A stretch of 64,000 nucleotides of DNA from Membranipora membranacea. Lineage: Eukaryota; Bryozoa; Gymnolaemata; Cheilostomatida; Membraniporidae. Positions 13,201-25,849 of the stretch are shown piece after piece. Made by a program: the position numbers and the translations under genes. A model generated the notes under the pieces. The model was not told where the DNA came from. It searched no databases and saw nothing but the letters and a program-made list of their open reading frames with translations. Positions within the stretch are counted from its first letter, which is position 1; each line of letters starts with the position of its first letter. Location: positions 15,815,001-15,879,000 of the forward strand of contig OU612067.1 of assembly GCA_914767715.1 (NCBI GenBank). Direction: 5' to 3'.

Positions 13201-14731
13201 ATTGATGAAATCATTCAATTCACAACTTTTAGGGGCCGCTGAAAAGATGGTGCATATCAGATAATACCGCAAAAGAATCAAAAAAGAAGAACAGATTGTG
13301 TTACTAAACCAGGTGCACACTTTTTCAGCTTGAAATATGAGATGCTAAGCTTTAATTCAAGGCTTTGCAAACAGGCACAGTCAGAATGTATAATGGAGTG
13401 TCCATGAGTGTATTTTGCCGTCACTGAGTAGTGCGTAATTGGTAATTGATTGAGCGTCATTGGGAGGGCGCAGTCAATCAGGATAAGATGACATACATTC
13501 ATTCATATTCAATATCGACTAACCAGTAATCTTTTCACATTTCACTACCCGATCATCTGAGATAGGATAATTCGGAAACGTGATATTCCAGGTTCCAGCC
13601 GCATTACAAATGATACTCATAACATTGAGAGCATTTCGCAGCTGAAAGCCGGGATCACAGCTTATGTTTAGTACAGTGCGGTATGTAAGAGAATTTATTT
13701 CTGATTTGATATTTTTCTGGTAGCAAATAGTATGGCGATCTCTGCTGAGTTTCATAACTAACCTTCTTCACAAAGTTGATATGTTGACCAGCTTTTATCA
13801 CTTTGGCATATCACTTCCTTTTTTAGTCTACTAAAACCGTTGTCACACTCATAATCTACTGACTCCATGTAATCTACTGTTTCCATGGGAGTTGTGATCG
13901 TGATATTAGCCTGGGCATTAAGTTCTGTTACATTGCACTGTACTGTAATATTGGATGAAGAGTAGAATGGCTAATATCAATAATATAAATGAGCCAAGCC
14001 ATGCAATGCGTAGATAATTCTGAAAGGTTAATAGTAAAGATTACATCTGGTCGGTTGTCATTTTAGTGAACTCATTGCTCTTTGCTGGCAGTTAGAGCCT
14101 CGATATAACAGAAACAAGAGAAGCTATCTTAAAAATAATATTTTGAATGCAGAATCCTCACCTGGTACGCATCTGAATGTATCCTGGATGTTAGTATCAT
14201 TCCATGTCCAGGGTACCGTCTCATTGTCTGGAGTACTGCAGGATACTAACACAGAGTCTGTACCATTATGAGATTCATATCCTTCTTTACATGTGTACTC
14301 TATAGTTCTGTTCCGAGAAACAACAGCTCGCTGGGAATTGGTTGTGGATACCGGAGCATCAACACACCATGGTACTGAAATAGCAACTTAAAGAATGTAC
14401 CTAAGTTCTTACTCAGAGATAAAAAGACAGTGCCAACTCATATATCTCAAATATCGGTTCAATCGATTGATTGATTTTTAGATGTAACAGAGAGCATTGA
14501 TCATTGTATTGAGAAAATGAGCTTTCACCTCACACGGACCTGGTATACACTGGACAGCATTGGTCCATGAGGCATAACTTCCAACCTTCTGACATGTGAT
14601 AAAAGACTCGGCTATGAACTGGTAGTTTTCTGTACATCCATATTGTACAGTAGTAGACTCTGGTAGGTAAGGTGCTGTCACATCTTGATGTTTTGCATTA
14701 TCAACCTCAGGAATATCTCCACATCTTATAA

Positions 14732-16520
14732 CTAAACATGAAATTCAGAAAGCTTGAATGAGTCATAACTTTAAATATTTTGCATCACCATCGAACTGTT
14801 GTAGATGATATATAATACGGATGTTCCTGTCACTAGAGTGGAATCAAGAATAATATGTCATCAAGTATCAATACAGTCAGATGACTTATCATATGAGGGG
14901 GACTGGGATAAAAGATGAAATAAAACAGTTGAAATACAGACAATATATTGCACCCGTCGTATACAGAAGCCCAGGATAAAATTTAGCGTAATTTGTAGTA
15001 AATCTGTCAGACAGTTTTATAAAGTCAGCAAGATCCATCACTTTATCGTAATAATTGTGTTTCATCGTTAAATACTCACCAAAATTAACTTCATATTTAG
15101 CTGAAAATCAAGTTTGAAATAGATGAATTGACCAACTGATATAAAGGGAATCGCACAGTAATTTTGATTAGACTATATCAGGCGATGTTTAAGAGGGTTT
15201 CTATTGTAGTATCTATCTAAGCATAAGACCAATAAGGTATAATTGGTTGTCTATCGCATTAAGTATGCTTGACCTGAAGGAAAATAATAAAGTACTAAGG
15301 ACTAGGTAAGTGGGAAGTGTGTAAGTACGATATTTTGGAGTTTTTTTTCCCAACAACACTCGATTAGACAGCAAACCGCCAGTAATGCAGCTGCTGTCGA
15401 CAAGTGAACACTCTGTTCTCAGAGGCTTTATCATGACTTGTAATATATATTTATTCACTAAGTTCACTTTTCTATATTCAGTCTTATAACAGCAGACTAA
15501 CTCAATACTATTATTTATAACACATTTTACACCTATGGTGATTTGTAATCATTAATTTATTTTCCTCACTTTCGAGTCACCAAATAAACTTGCAGTTGCT
15601 GTTTAATTCTTGCATCATTATGGCAGATACTTAAAAGCTTTTCTAATTCTATATTATGTGTTTAGGGCCTCAATGTTTTTATTATAGATGCTACATCCGG
15701 GGCGCTACTATCTTATTCAAACTGTATGACTAGGTCTATCATAACAGATTAGTCTCATTCTATATCTGTGGTGGTTGGAAAGACCAAAACATGACAGTTT
15801 TTTTGAATGAATATGATGTTCACACACTGTCAATGTTATTTTGCTATTGGCATTTACTACTCTCTCAGGCGTCATTTTTAGCATTGCCGTAAATTTTAAC
15901 AGGCTATATTTTATTTTAACATGAAAGTGACAATTTAACATACATTATTCATGTCACCCCATAATCATTTGTTTACCATTTTTATGCACCGTTCACTAAC
16001 CCATAGTTCAAGTGCCTAAACTATGTTGGGATAGCTGGTAGAGGCATTTCATTATCAACCACTTTTGGTTGGGAAAGTGGTTGATAATGAAATGCTACTA
16101 CCAGCTATCCCGGCACAGTTTAAGCGCTTAAACTACTGACCTAATTGTCATTATTCATCATTTCAAGGTTACTGGAAATACAACCTGTAGCCATATAATT
16201 TCCAACACAAACCACCTTGCCGATACAGCAAGGGGTAGGGAATTACCTACCCTTGTGGATTAAATCTGCGGATTAAAGCCGCCCATTTCCTTCCAAGCGT
16301 GCGGAATCAAGCAGCATATCTACACCAAAAATCGTGTCGAAAAGATCCTGGGATTTTGGGTAGTGTTTCTTTTCACTTTCCCTATATCCCTACTCATATA
16401 GGAGTCACAATTCTAGTGGACATATACTTTCACATTAAAACTGAAAACACTACGTAAAATAAACATTGTAATATAAAATACCTCACATTTAGCGCCAACT
16501 ATTTTGCTTGATGTACTTAC
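14732..16520. other. Long intron of the 11823-16798 relic
   Basis: AT-rich sequence between CCP1 and CUB-like 2. Apart from the foldback element at 16004-16136, no coding or repeat feature is recognised. Confidence 0.5.
16004..16136. mobile_element. Foldback/MITE-like hairpin element
   Basis: Two nearly complementary arms of about 62 bases (16004-16065 and 16074-16136) flank an 8-base spacer. The inner ~20 bases of each arm (CATTTCATTATCAACCACTT and its complement) match perfectly, with a few mismatches further out. It is non-coding and small, as expected of a MITE or foldback element. Confidence 0.8.
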
Positions 16521-17418
16521 CTTCATATATAAACAGAAATTGCATCGCTATAAAATCACCTCCATCATTGATACCTGGTGCAGAGACATCAAACTCTCCT
16601 TTGTCATCTGCTGATATCTCGACAATTTCAGAGGTGCTCTTCATTGTCTTGTCATTGCCTAGTAGCACCTCAAGGCTTGAGGGTTTGAAAGCCCCGCTTT
16701 GACGTATTTGTATCGCTGATTCTGGAGGTAACCCCGTCACAGTCACTACACATGATTGCTGGTCTATACTAATGCTTTTTCCAGGTACCTTTGAGCTTAT
16801 TCCCTACACCATTTGCAATTCATGAAACATAATAAACTTAAACATCAGTCAATACAAAGCTAATATACCAGCCTGAGTTTTTGTCTCATCTAATTGCTAT
16901 ACTGTATTTGAATGGTTGACGAGACTGTGGTGTGCAATTATAGTGAAACATTAACTTGTATGCGATAGGATGTTGTTCATCCATGGGTCCAAACAAGGTT
17001 TCTAGACTCCTTGTATCTTTTTACTAAATTCCAACTCTTGTTCGCTTACAAAATGTGATTACAGTAACCAGTAAAAGAAATTGCTCATTATTTATTGATA
17101 TAGATTGCTATCACCCAATCAGAGTTTCGAAAGATATTGAACAGATATTATGATGTAAAATATCGCAATAATTAGAATAACCTACCATGACAAGGTTGCA
17201 ATAGCTAACTAGAAAGCAGGCACATTTGCACGCAGTTATCACAATCAGCCATGCCGTCGCCTCCTAATGATATATATCATATCAGATGATGGAGTTAACG
17301 GCTAAAAATGGTCAGTCGGTCAGAGTTTTTAAAGATATTGGTATTGTATTCCATCTAGCTATCAATTAAAGCCGGTGAAAGCACGCCAAATTCTGTGTTT
17401 GCTGTTTTACTATTGTAG

Positions 17419-20400
17419 TATTCAGATGCGGTTATTCACCTCAGCCACAAGTCAGTGAGACAGATTCAGTGTGGTCAGGAGTTATAAGCTCAAAGGTACC
17501 TGGAAATAGCGTTAGTATAGACCAGCAATCATGTGTAGTGACTGTGACAGGGTTACCTCCAGGATCAGCAATACGGATACGTCGAAGCGGGGCTTTCAAA
17601 CCAAAAGGACTTGAGGTGCTGCTAGGCAACGACGAGACAATGAAGAGCACCTCTGAAATTGTCGAGATATCAGCAGATGACAAAGGAGAGTTTGATGTCT
17701 CTGCACCAGGTATCAATGATGAAGATGATTATATATCAATGCAATTTCTATTCATATATGAAGGTAAGTAAATCAGTCTTAAGTGAGTAACAGGAAATTA
17801 AAAGAGTTTGAGCAAGCTGTATATTTTTTGGATAAATATAATATGATCTTCAGGAGAGTGCAGCAAGCTGTCATGAATTTAATCAGCCAATCAAAACAGA
17901 TATCTCTCATTCGTAAGCAATGTCACTTTAATTTTGGCCACTAAGCCAAAATGAATATTACTTGAAATTAGTGTCTCTGTAGGGTAAACACCCATAATTT
18001 TTGACTTGTATTGAAGAACTCCTATAACAAAAGCTACACACTCTTCTTAATATGTAAAAGACCAAGTTTTCTTTATTTTTATTTTAAGTAATAAGATGTG
18101 GAGATATTCCACAGGTAGATAAAGCAAAGCAAACATATGAGGAAGTGACGACACTTTACTTACCAGGAAACACTACTGTGCGATATCAATGTTTGGAAAA
18201 CTACCAGTTCAGAGGGGAGTCTTCCATCACATGTCAGAAGAATGGAAGTTATGCCTCCTGGGTTAATAGTGTCAAGTGTATACCAGGTATTCAACAAGCC
18301 TTATTTATTGGGAGATGATATATCTGGGTTTCTCGTTTCAATCCTTTAATAAATGATATCCGATGTTCGTTAACTGGTCTTTGCCTTATTTTTACCCCAA
18401 TATCATTCATTTACCCAAAGAAAATTTTCAAATCTATTGCTAGGAAGAGCTGTAAGTTTGGTGCAATATGTTGATGTGATAAACATCTGCAACAACTGAC
18501 ATACAAATTATCTGATCAAAGAAATATACTGAAAATGACAAGAATTGGGGGTATTATGTGTTTAAATATTATAATGATGTCGTCCAATACGGACACCCTG
18601 CTATTGTGACTTTGATTCTCTACCCGATAAGAAGCAGTTCTATCTTCAAATTTATTTGAGAATAATAATTGCTGCCTCATTTAAAAACCTAACACAAAAT
18701 TACACTTATGCTACAATCAAACGTATGTTAAATTCTGACGAAGTGAATGAATGAATGAAGTGTTTTTTGTTTCAGTACCTTGGTGTGTTGATGATCCGGT
18801 AACAATCACAAACTCAATTCTTACTGAGGAAACCCTGAATAGAACCATGAAATACACATGTAAAGATGGATATGAATCTCAGAATGGTACAGACTCGATA
18901 TTAGTAACATGCAGTACTACTGATAACGAGACAACACCCTGGACATGGAACGATACAAACATCTTTGATACCTTGAGTTGTACACCAGGTGAGAATTCTG
19001 CGCATTTAATCAGGAAAGCGCAACATAATCGTTTTTTGCTATAACTTTTCTCCCCACTTTAGTATCTAGGCACTTACTGCCAGCAAAGTACGCTACATAC
19101 AATTACTTCCTAGCTTGTTACCATTAACCCTCCAGAAAGGTCCTTACTCTGCGCTTCTTCACACATTATTATCTTAGCAGATTCTTCTTGCTCAAGCTTT
19201 GCTACAATATGTCTATATCCGCTATTATTCTACAGTACAATGTAATGTAACAGAACTCTCAACCCTAGCCAGTCTTACGATATCAACTACTAAAGAAACA
19301 GTAAATTACATGGAGACAGTAGATTATGAATGTGATGAGGGCTTCACTAAGCTGACTGCAAATGTAACATGTCAGAGTGATAAAGCCTGGTCAGCATTGC
19401 TACTGTGTGAAGAAGGTAAGTGATATAAAAAATTAACTGAGATCGCCAGCTTATTGCTGGTGTTAAATAATATTAACAATCATTGAACAGTTATAGATCA
19501 GACTTTTCTATGATGAGTTAACCTTGGCTCAGAACTAATCAGGAGTAATTGGGCGACCGCCAGACCTCCTTTCGGATCAGGTTTTTGCTGCAGTACATAG
19601 TTGATTATGCTAACATTTTAACTTGTCTAGATCACTAACAACTCATACTAGCATGCTTAGGACAATTCTTTTTTTATTTCTTCAATCTAGTGCAATGCAG
19701 TATGCCTGAATTTATCAACGCAAATGCATCCAACTTTCCACTAACTCCTCTAACTTACCGCACTGTACTAAACATAAGCTGTAATCCTGGCTATCAGCTG
19801 CTAAACAGTGACATAGAAACCAGTATCATTTGTACTGCAGCAGAAAGCTGGAATGCCACCCTTCCGAAGCATCCGAACTCAGATGTTAGGGTAGTGAAAT
19901 GCGAAAACATTCTTGGTTAGTCAAATTAGTTTCCCAGCTGCTTTTATTGTCTTGTCTTAGATGCTCACCTCATGTGACTTCCAATTTTAACTAATATTGG
20001 ATGGAAGCGTGATGCGAGGCTTTGACACCTCTTCTTGTTTTTTAATATTTGAATGAATATTGGTTCTCTAAACCTCTCTGTTTCTTCTCAAAATAAACAG
20101 GATAACATCTTTCTTGCTAACGGCTATTCACCCAGTAAGCTGTAACACGACTCGAGGAATATCTATTTGTACCATGTTATATCATTTATGTTTTAGGTAC
20201 CACTGGCACAGAGCCACAAGAACCTGGCACAGCAGGACCTGGTGGGCTCTCTGAAATGCAGATAACCCTAATCGCCTCTGTACCGACAGGAGTAATATTT
20301 ATAACTGCTGTGGTTATCGTCGCTGTTTGTTGTGTAAGAAAGAACCAAAACCAACCGTAAGTCTGTCCGTGTAGTGGATATCTATTTGTTTATTAGAAGC

Positions 20401-22712
20401 AGACTTGCTTTCTTTGTCAGAGCATTAACCTGGGTGTATAAAAGCAGTAGAGATTTATGCCCTGAAAGTACCTGTTATGGGCTTTGCAGCTCCATAGAAC
20501 CTTCATTTTGTTTATCATTTCTGCTCGCTCCCTACTCTAATCCCGCATGGTTTCTAATTGTATTTTTGAATCTCATTGTCTTTGAACCCAAGAATTTGAA
20601 TCGGTGACGGGACATGAACTTGATTCTGCACAATATGGTCCTGAACTGGTCCAGACTATATGACTAGATGTATAGATATGAGGCGATTTCGTTGTGGTGA
20701 GATCTCGCAGCCTCTAACCATAAGTTACTCCCATGGACCCAAGTACTACTCTACCGGTTTGTTACTAACATGTTAAACAATTTTGTTTCCAGGTCAGAAT
20801 CTAAAGGAAAAAGTGACACTGAAGGCTACGGTGAGTAATATTTTATATTTGAAAGTCTCAGTCACTGATAACATCATACTTGCATTCTCACTCAGGCCTA
20901 GACATCGCATCGCTACACTTTCAACTTCCCTGTTCATATATAGCCTTATCACCGATAGCTGAATATCTGAATAGATGTTAACATGTAATGCAGTTTATGT
21001 AAACTCACATTCCGCTGATATTTCTGCACCTATCGCACCTAAATTAGATAAGAATGTACCAGAAGATAATAAAGAGAGCTTCAGTATTTTTTGTCAAAGC
21101 CTAATCATCCTTTGCGAAACTTGAATGTAAATGGAGTACGCTGTTTGGCTCTCTATGCGGATTTGGTCTGGTCTACTAAATTGAATGTCTGCATCTAGGA
21201 GTAGCATTCTAGCCCCAATAGGATTGGCGTCAGCTTCATTCATGCCATAGTAGACATTGGGTGGCATGGGAGGCCACTCCCAAAACTGAGATAACGGAGA
21301 GGCCGGATGTAGTAGCAAGCACTCAAGGTTTGAGCAATGCATTGTACTAGTGCTCGGTGTGATTGCTTGATCATTTCTCATCTGCATCCCTTTTCCCAGG
21401 ATCAAATTATAATCGCTTACCCTCTACCCAACTCAACACAAAATCCATGCTATATAGCCTGAGTTCTCTGCATATTCAGTTCCAAAGTTTCAAGATGTAG
21501 TTGCACTGAGTGTTCAGAGGATCGTCAGTTTACGCGGCTATCTGCCATCATTTTTCCATTCGATTTTGAGCACTTCTGCGTGGACCTGTGTTTCCCTGAA
21601 AGCTGCTATGTTGATTCTGCAGCTGATATGAGTTGCGAGCTTTGCATGCTGTTTGCTGACAGTATGCCGATTGCCTTTTAAAATCTGTATATGACTTGTT
21701 GCTCATGTATCCATTGCACGATGTCCCATAAGTTCCCAATAGCCAATGGCTATCACAAGTTATCGAGCTGGCATTCATTTCTTTCACAGTCAGCAGGCCG
21801 CTAGTTGCTAGTATTGATCTAGATACCCGCTTTGCCAAAGTTTATTGTATTTCGGCTTAGTTTTGTGGAAAGAGTATGTCTGTCATCTTTTTAGTGAATA
21901 ACCATTCTATTGGAGCGTATGACACAGTCGAGCTGGTAACACAGCCTGGTCCAGCTGCAAATGGCTTCAAGAAGTCATCTAACAAACCGAGCAAAAAATC
22001 GAAAAATAAAATAAATGGAGCTGCAGGAGCGGAGTCATCAGCCAATGGCGCTGGGTAAGTTATCAGGTTTGTTTGAATATGATCAAAAGAGATATTTGGA
22101 AATGCATTCATATCACCTCAACAATAAATTCATTTAATTTTGAATACCTAAAACTGAATCTGAACAGCAAGTTTGCTGACACTGGCGTGTTTGTGGAAGG
22201 GGGACAACTCCCTTTATTGCAATTCGTACGCAAGAGTAGACATGCACTGTCCACCCCACCAGTAAAGCTTGACAAGACAGGCTAAGCTTAAGGCTAAGGC
22301 TTATCTTAGATGGCCGATAATCAACTATCAGTTGTTCGCAAAACTTTGATAGCCAGCATCATGAATGAAACTTCCCAATTTTTGATTTTGTAGACCAAAC
22401 GACCTATATACTGCAGTCACTCCAAAGATGAAACCAAAGAGAACAAAGCCTATAGAGCCGCCTACAGCTGCTGAGCCTATATATGAGCCTGCTCCAGCCG
22501 TCCCTGTCAAACATCACGGGGAGCAGGAGCCTGATCTAGTAGAGAATGATTTATACGAACAGACACCTGGGTACGCTGCAGGGTATGCTACGGCGGCAGA
22601 TGGTGTTCAATTCGTCGATAGTGATATTTACGACCAAAGCGGGCCTCTGCCATTGCTTTCACCTGACAATGTTGTCTTTGAAGACAACGACTTGTATGAC
22701 ATCAATCGTTAG
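17419..22712 (+). CDS. Type II receptor, divergent copy with a long multi-tyrosine tail (5' exon not found)
   Basis: Exons: 17419-17763 (CUB-like 2), 18089-18286, 18776-18988, 19236-19415 and 19691-19915 (CCP 1-4, four cysteines each), 20197-20356 (stalk plus TM, ITLIASVPTGVIFITAVVIV), 20793-20830, probably 20994-21083, 21895-22054 and 22394-22712. Together they give an open frame of about 641 residues in compatible phases with no stop. The ectodomain matches the minus-strand paralogues, but TM and tail are unrelated to theirs. The tail (~200 residues) has a Lys/Asn/Ser-rich stretch, then spaced motifs NDLYTAV, EPIYEPA, ENDLYEQ, DSDIYDQ and DNDLYDIN. The small exon at 20994 would add VYVNS, a YxN motif. 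No signal-peptide/CUB-like 1 exon exists between 16799 and 17418, where the head-to-head relic begins; so the gene uses an unseen 5' exon or is truncated. The open frame suggests selection or recent loss. The 20994-21083 exon is the least certain. Confidence 0.7.
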
Positions 22713-24190
22713 AAGCTGCCCCATATGGAAAACATACAGCACTAAGCAAAGTACTGATACAAGATTTTTACATTCCCAGACACTCAGTTTTATTGAATCA
22801 ACGTCCTAAAACCAATATCATGACATCAATTAATAGCATAACCTCGACTTGAGAGGTTTAAAACTTGGCATACAATTCGGTCAACAGCACAATGACGGCA
22901 CCGCATCACTCAGTGTCATTGCTTAAATGAAAGCTCGTTTTCATTATTGGTCAGATCTCAAATTCGACACACTCAATGACACATTCCAATGCAGTCAGAC
23001 AATACTTATGAATTTAATGTGAACCATGTGAAACATAGTTTTTAAAAACAAATTTTGTGCAACAAGTTAATCTTTATTTTTAGAATTCTAAAACCTTATT
23101 TATGTTCACTGAATATCAAAAAATGACTAATTTTGCGTCAAAAGACTCCATGTTAATGTGTTATTGATCTAGAATTCAGAGGGTGCTTTTTAACCCCTCC
23201 CCCCACTATTACTCTAAAAAAGTCACTTGTTACTGGCTGCTCTGATATCTAAATATTAACACTCAAATATTACATTAATCGTTCAATGAATAGATCATTG
23301 GTTTTGACAGCCTAAATATCAGTGCATCAAAATGTTTCTCCCCTCTAACTTCATGTTCACATCCACCACTGTTGTTAAGTCTTGCTTAGATCAGCCTCCG
23401 ATTGTTCACAACTTCTTCGTATATAGTAACCGATGACCTGGTAATTTTAATATGCCTCTTGGAATCAATGATTTAGGAAGGTTTGATTTCCTCTTTATTT
23501 GATAGCTAGAAACAACTTTAGTTTCCCCTTCACAGTAGGATTGCTAGTCAAAACTTCTTGAATCTGCAAATTTATCCTGTATAGATTCAAAGACTGTGTC
23601 AAAGTAACTTTTTTGACAGCTTGAAAGACTGTGGGGAGTTAAACTTACAAGTGGTCAACCTCTACTCAAGAGTTATGACAATCAATCATGAGCACTGCTA
23701 CTGTCATCGAATCAGCAGCCTTTCACAATCGACTGAACGATCACTCTATTTATGACAAGTTCTGCATTAAAATGAGATGAGTCGTCTCCAACTGAGTAGA
23801 GGAAAGATAACTCCAAGAGAAAAACTCATCGCTATAACAAACTTATTGTTAATATCCAGAAATAAACTCATTTTGAGATGTCAAAGATTAACAGTTTCTT
23901 GGTGAACAGATTTATATTCATATTCTTCTACGGCTACAGCTAATCAGACCATTGAACATCAGATAATCTAAAGCCTCAGGTCAGTGCAATATGCAAAGAT
24001 GAGTTATGTGCAGTTACAATCTTTTGAGCTTCAGTTGCAATTTCAGTAAGTAGAACACCTAGGGGTGGCTTTGTAATGTAGATACTGTATGTGTAGGTCC
24101 CACTTATGGCTGATAAATCAGGGATGTCAACCAAAGTTGGCTTTTTCACCTTGTTACACCAATCTGATCATCTAAGGCTAGCACTAGAGT
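22713..24190. other. Intergenic
   Basis: AT-rich sequence downstream of the plus-strand receptor, probably including its 3' UTR. No open frame with recognisable similarity is seen. Confidence 0.5.
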
Positions 24191-24194
24191 CAGG

Positions 24195-24580
24195 AGTGGT
24201 CCAATGGTTAATGGTACGAACTTGTGAGTATTGAGATCCAGGCATAGATATAAGAACGGTATAGATAGGACACTGTGTGCTCCTGTCTTTCCTATAATAT
24301 GATAGCTACTTTACTGTTTTAATATCTATTGATCCAGGTCAGGTTCGATTCCCGACGCTGGCAATCAATTCTGATTTGGTACTGGCACACAATTCATACA
24401 GGTCATTGCAGAACTAAATATAGCGGAGGTTCACTGTGTGTTTGCACACCCCACACGCAATAAAAAGAACACCGTCTGCCTCTTCGATATAAAGTGTAGC
24501 CGGGTTTCTGGCAGGTATGATTATAGGGCGCGTCATGAGGACTATGGGTCACAGCTGTTCCTGTACTCAAGATATGATAA
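24195..24580 (+). mobile_element. tRNA-derived SINE, interrupted copy
   Basis: A tRNA-like head (A-box-like TCCAATGGTTAATGGTACG; B-box GGTTCGATTCCC near 24343-24354) is followed by a body shared with copies at 45115-45330 and 63035-63310 (TTTGGTACTGGCA; GTGTGTTTGCACA; CTGCCTCTTCGATATAAAG). About 100 bases separate the two boxes, absent from the 63 kb copy and bounded by short GATCCAG repeats, so the head was split by a later insertion. Confidence 0.65.
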
Positions 24581-25485
24581 CAGCTGATTAATCACTGTTG
24601 CAGTTTCTTCAGACCCAGGAATGATGCACAAACTTCATCTCATACAGCAGGAGATGCTTACTCTGAGTCATTCGGCCGATGTCTGATGTTTTATTTAACA
24701 ATATGGAGTGCAGAAATTTTATAATGATAAAAATTGCGAAGCTATGCAAATAAGCATTATGAGGAATCGCGTCTCTTAAAAAAAGTTGCAAAGTGCGTAA
24801 GTTTTACACTGCAAACCCAGCAGATGGAAAATAACTATACATATATTAATGGGATACACAGGAATGTAAAAGGTTCCAGTTTCAAAGGATAAAATCAAAT
24901 GTAAGTAAAATATTTTATCATAATAAGAAGCATGGCTTCAACCTGGGAAAGGAACTCAACACTGCTAAAACTGGAATATAACCAAATTTAATTGAGAGAG
25001 AACTATTTATTGGTTGTTCTGTGTGTGTTCTGCCGTCCAGCGTATAACAACGCAAATTATATCTGAACAATGTGTATTGTCTGCCAAATATAGAACGAAA
25101 AATAATCTGCAATCATTCGGTGGGCAAAAAAATCATCAAAATCCTAAACAGCAACCGCCTGTTTGCTAACCGTAATAGGTTCAGTACACAGACATTGCAC
25201 AGCCAGCCCTTAGTAGCATTCAGGATGGCGATTGTGGCCGTAGGCGGTCGCGACCGCCTTCCCCAACACTATTAAGAGTTGGCTGTGATCCTTTGTAGGT
25301 CAGAGGCGGAATACTCATATTTGTATCGAGGCGAAAACAACCGGCGTTGAATCAGGCCAAGAAAATTGCCCAGGTCCATATACCTCTATTCAAGTCTGGA
25401 CATAAGAGCAAGGACCATCAAAATTATTAACTGCGGCCCCATAACTACCAATGCACGATTGCACACATCATATCTAGATCAAGCA

Positions 25486-25588
25486 AGATCCAATTTGCCT
25501 GCATCTAGGTTTTGAGCCGCTGGCAGGTCACCGGTAGAATGGGAATGATCGGACTGCAGGCAATTTGGATCAAACTTGATCTACACCA
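25486..25588. mobile_element. MITE with AGATCAAG termini
   Basis: Short non-coding element with inverted ends: AGATCAAGCAAGATCCAATT at the left and a near-complementary AATTTGGATCAAACTTGATC at the right. The same terminus (AGATCAAG followed by GATCC/AATCC) occurs at 44780, 46673 and 47475. Confidence 0.6.
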
Positions 25589-25849
25589 TATCCCAAGCAC
25601 TTAGAAGCGTTGTCAGCAGTACAACCTTACATTGTACGGTACCATACAGTTACAAAGTAGTGTTCAGTTGGTCAGATAGCTGCACATAAGCATAACACAA
25701 GCTTGTCACAGGTAATGACCTAATGAAATTCAATGGCTTATTTTTTGATTTATCTTCTTTCTGATCCGGTGAAGGATAAATCCTGATATACATACAAAAT
25801 ACTTAAAATGGCAACAAAAACAATAAGCAATCAGTTTTTTGTTGGCTTA

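Larger units (their letters stand above)
11823..16798 (-). pseudogene. Type II receptor, 5'-truncated, with a CCP4 deletion
   Basis: Recognisable exons are 16521-16798 (CUB-like 2, 5' end missing), 14540-14731 (CCP1), 14162-14374 (CCP2), 13763-13942 (CCP3), 13524-~13716 (CCP4 remnant), 13147-13182 (stalk), 12649-12766 (TM, VIVGSVLGVVCTLLI), 12448-12503 and 11823-12058 (tail ending VYTSPNTYG). Homology stops abruptly at 16798, so the signal-peptide/CUB exon and the start of CUB-like 2 are gone. A deletion has also removed most of the intron between CCP3 and CCP4 together with the start of CCP4, including its first cysteine; only about 46 bases separate the CCP3 donor from surviving CCP4 sequence. 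The CCP1 donor is weak (GTCCGT). No internal stop is seen in the remaining exons. Skipping CCP4 would keep the frame because exons are phase 1-1. The tail is longer than in the other copies and keeps DYEEV, TYENS and EYEMV. Probably a relic unless another 5' exon is used. Confidence 0.75.

Noticed and set aside
17441-17716. Minus-strand frame opposite the CUB-like 2 exon
   Set aside because: Shadow of the plus-strand exon 17419-17763, whose translation matches the family. Likewise 16508-16702 opposite 16521-16798.
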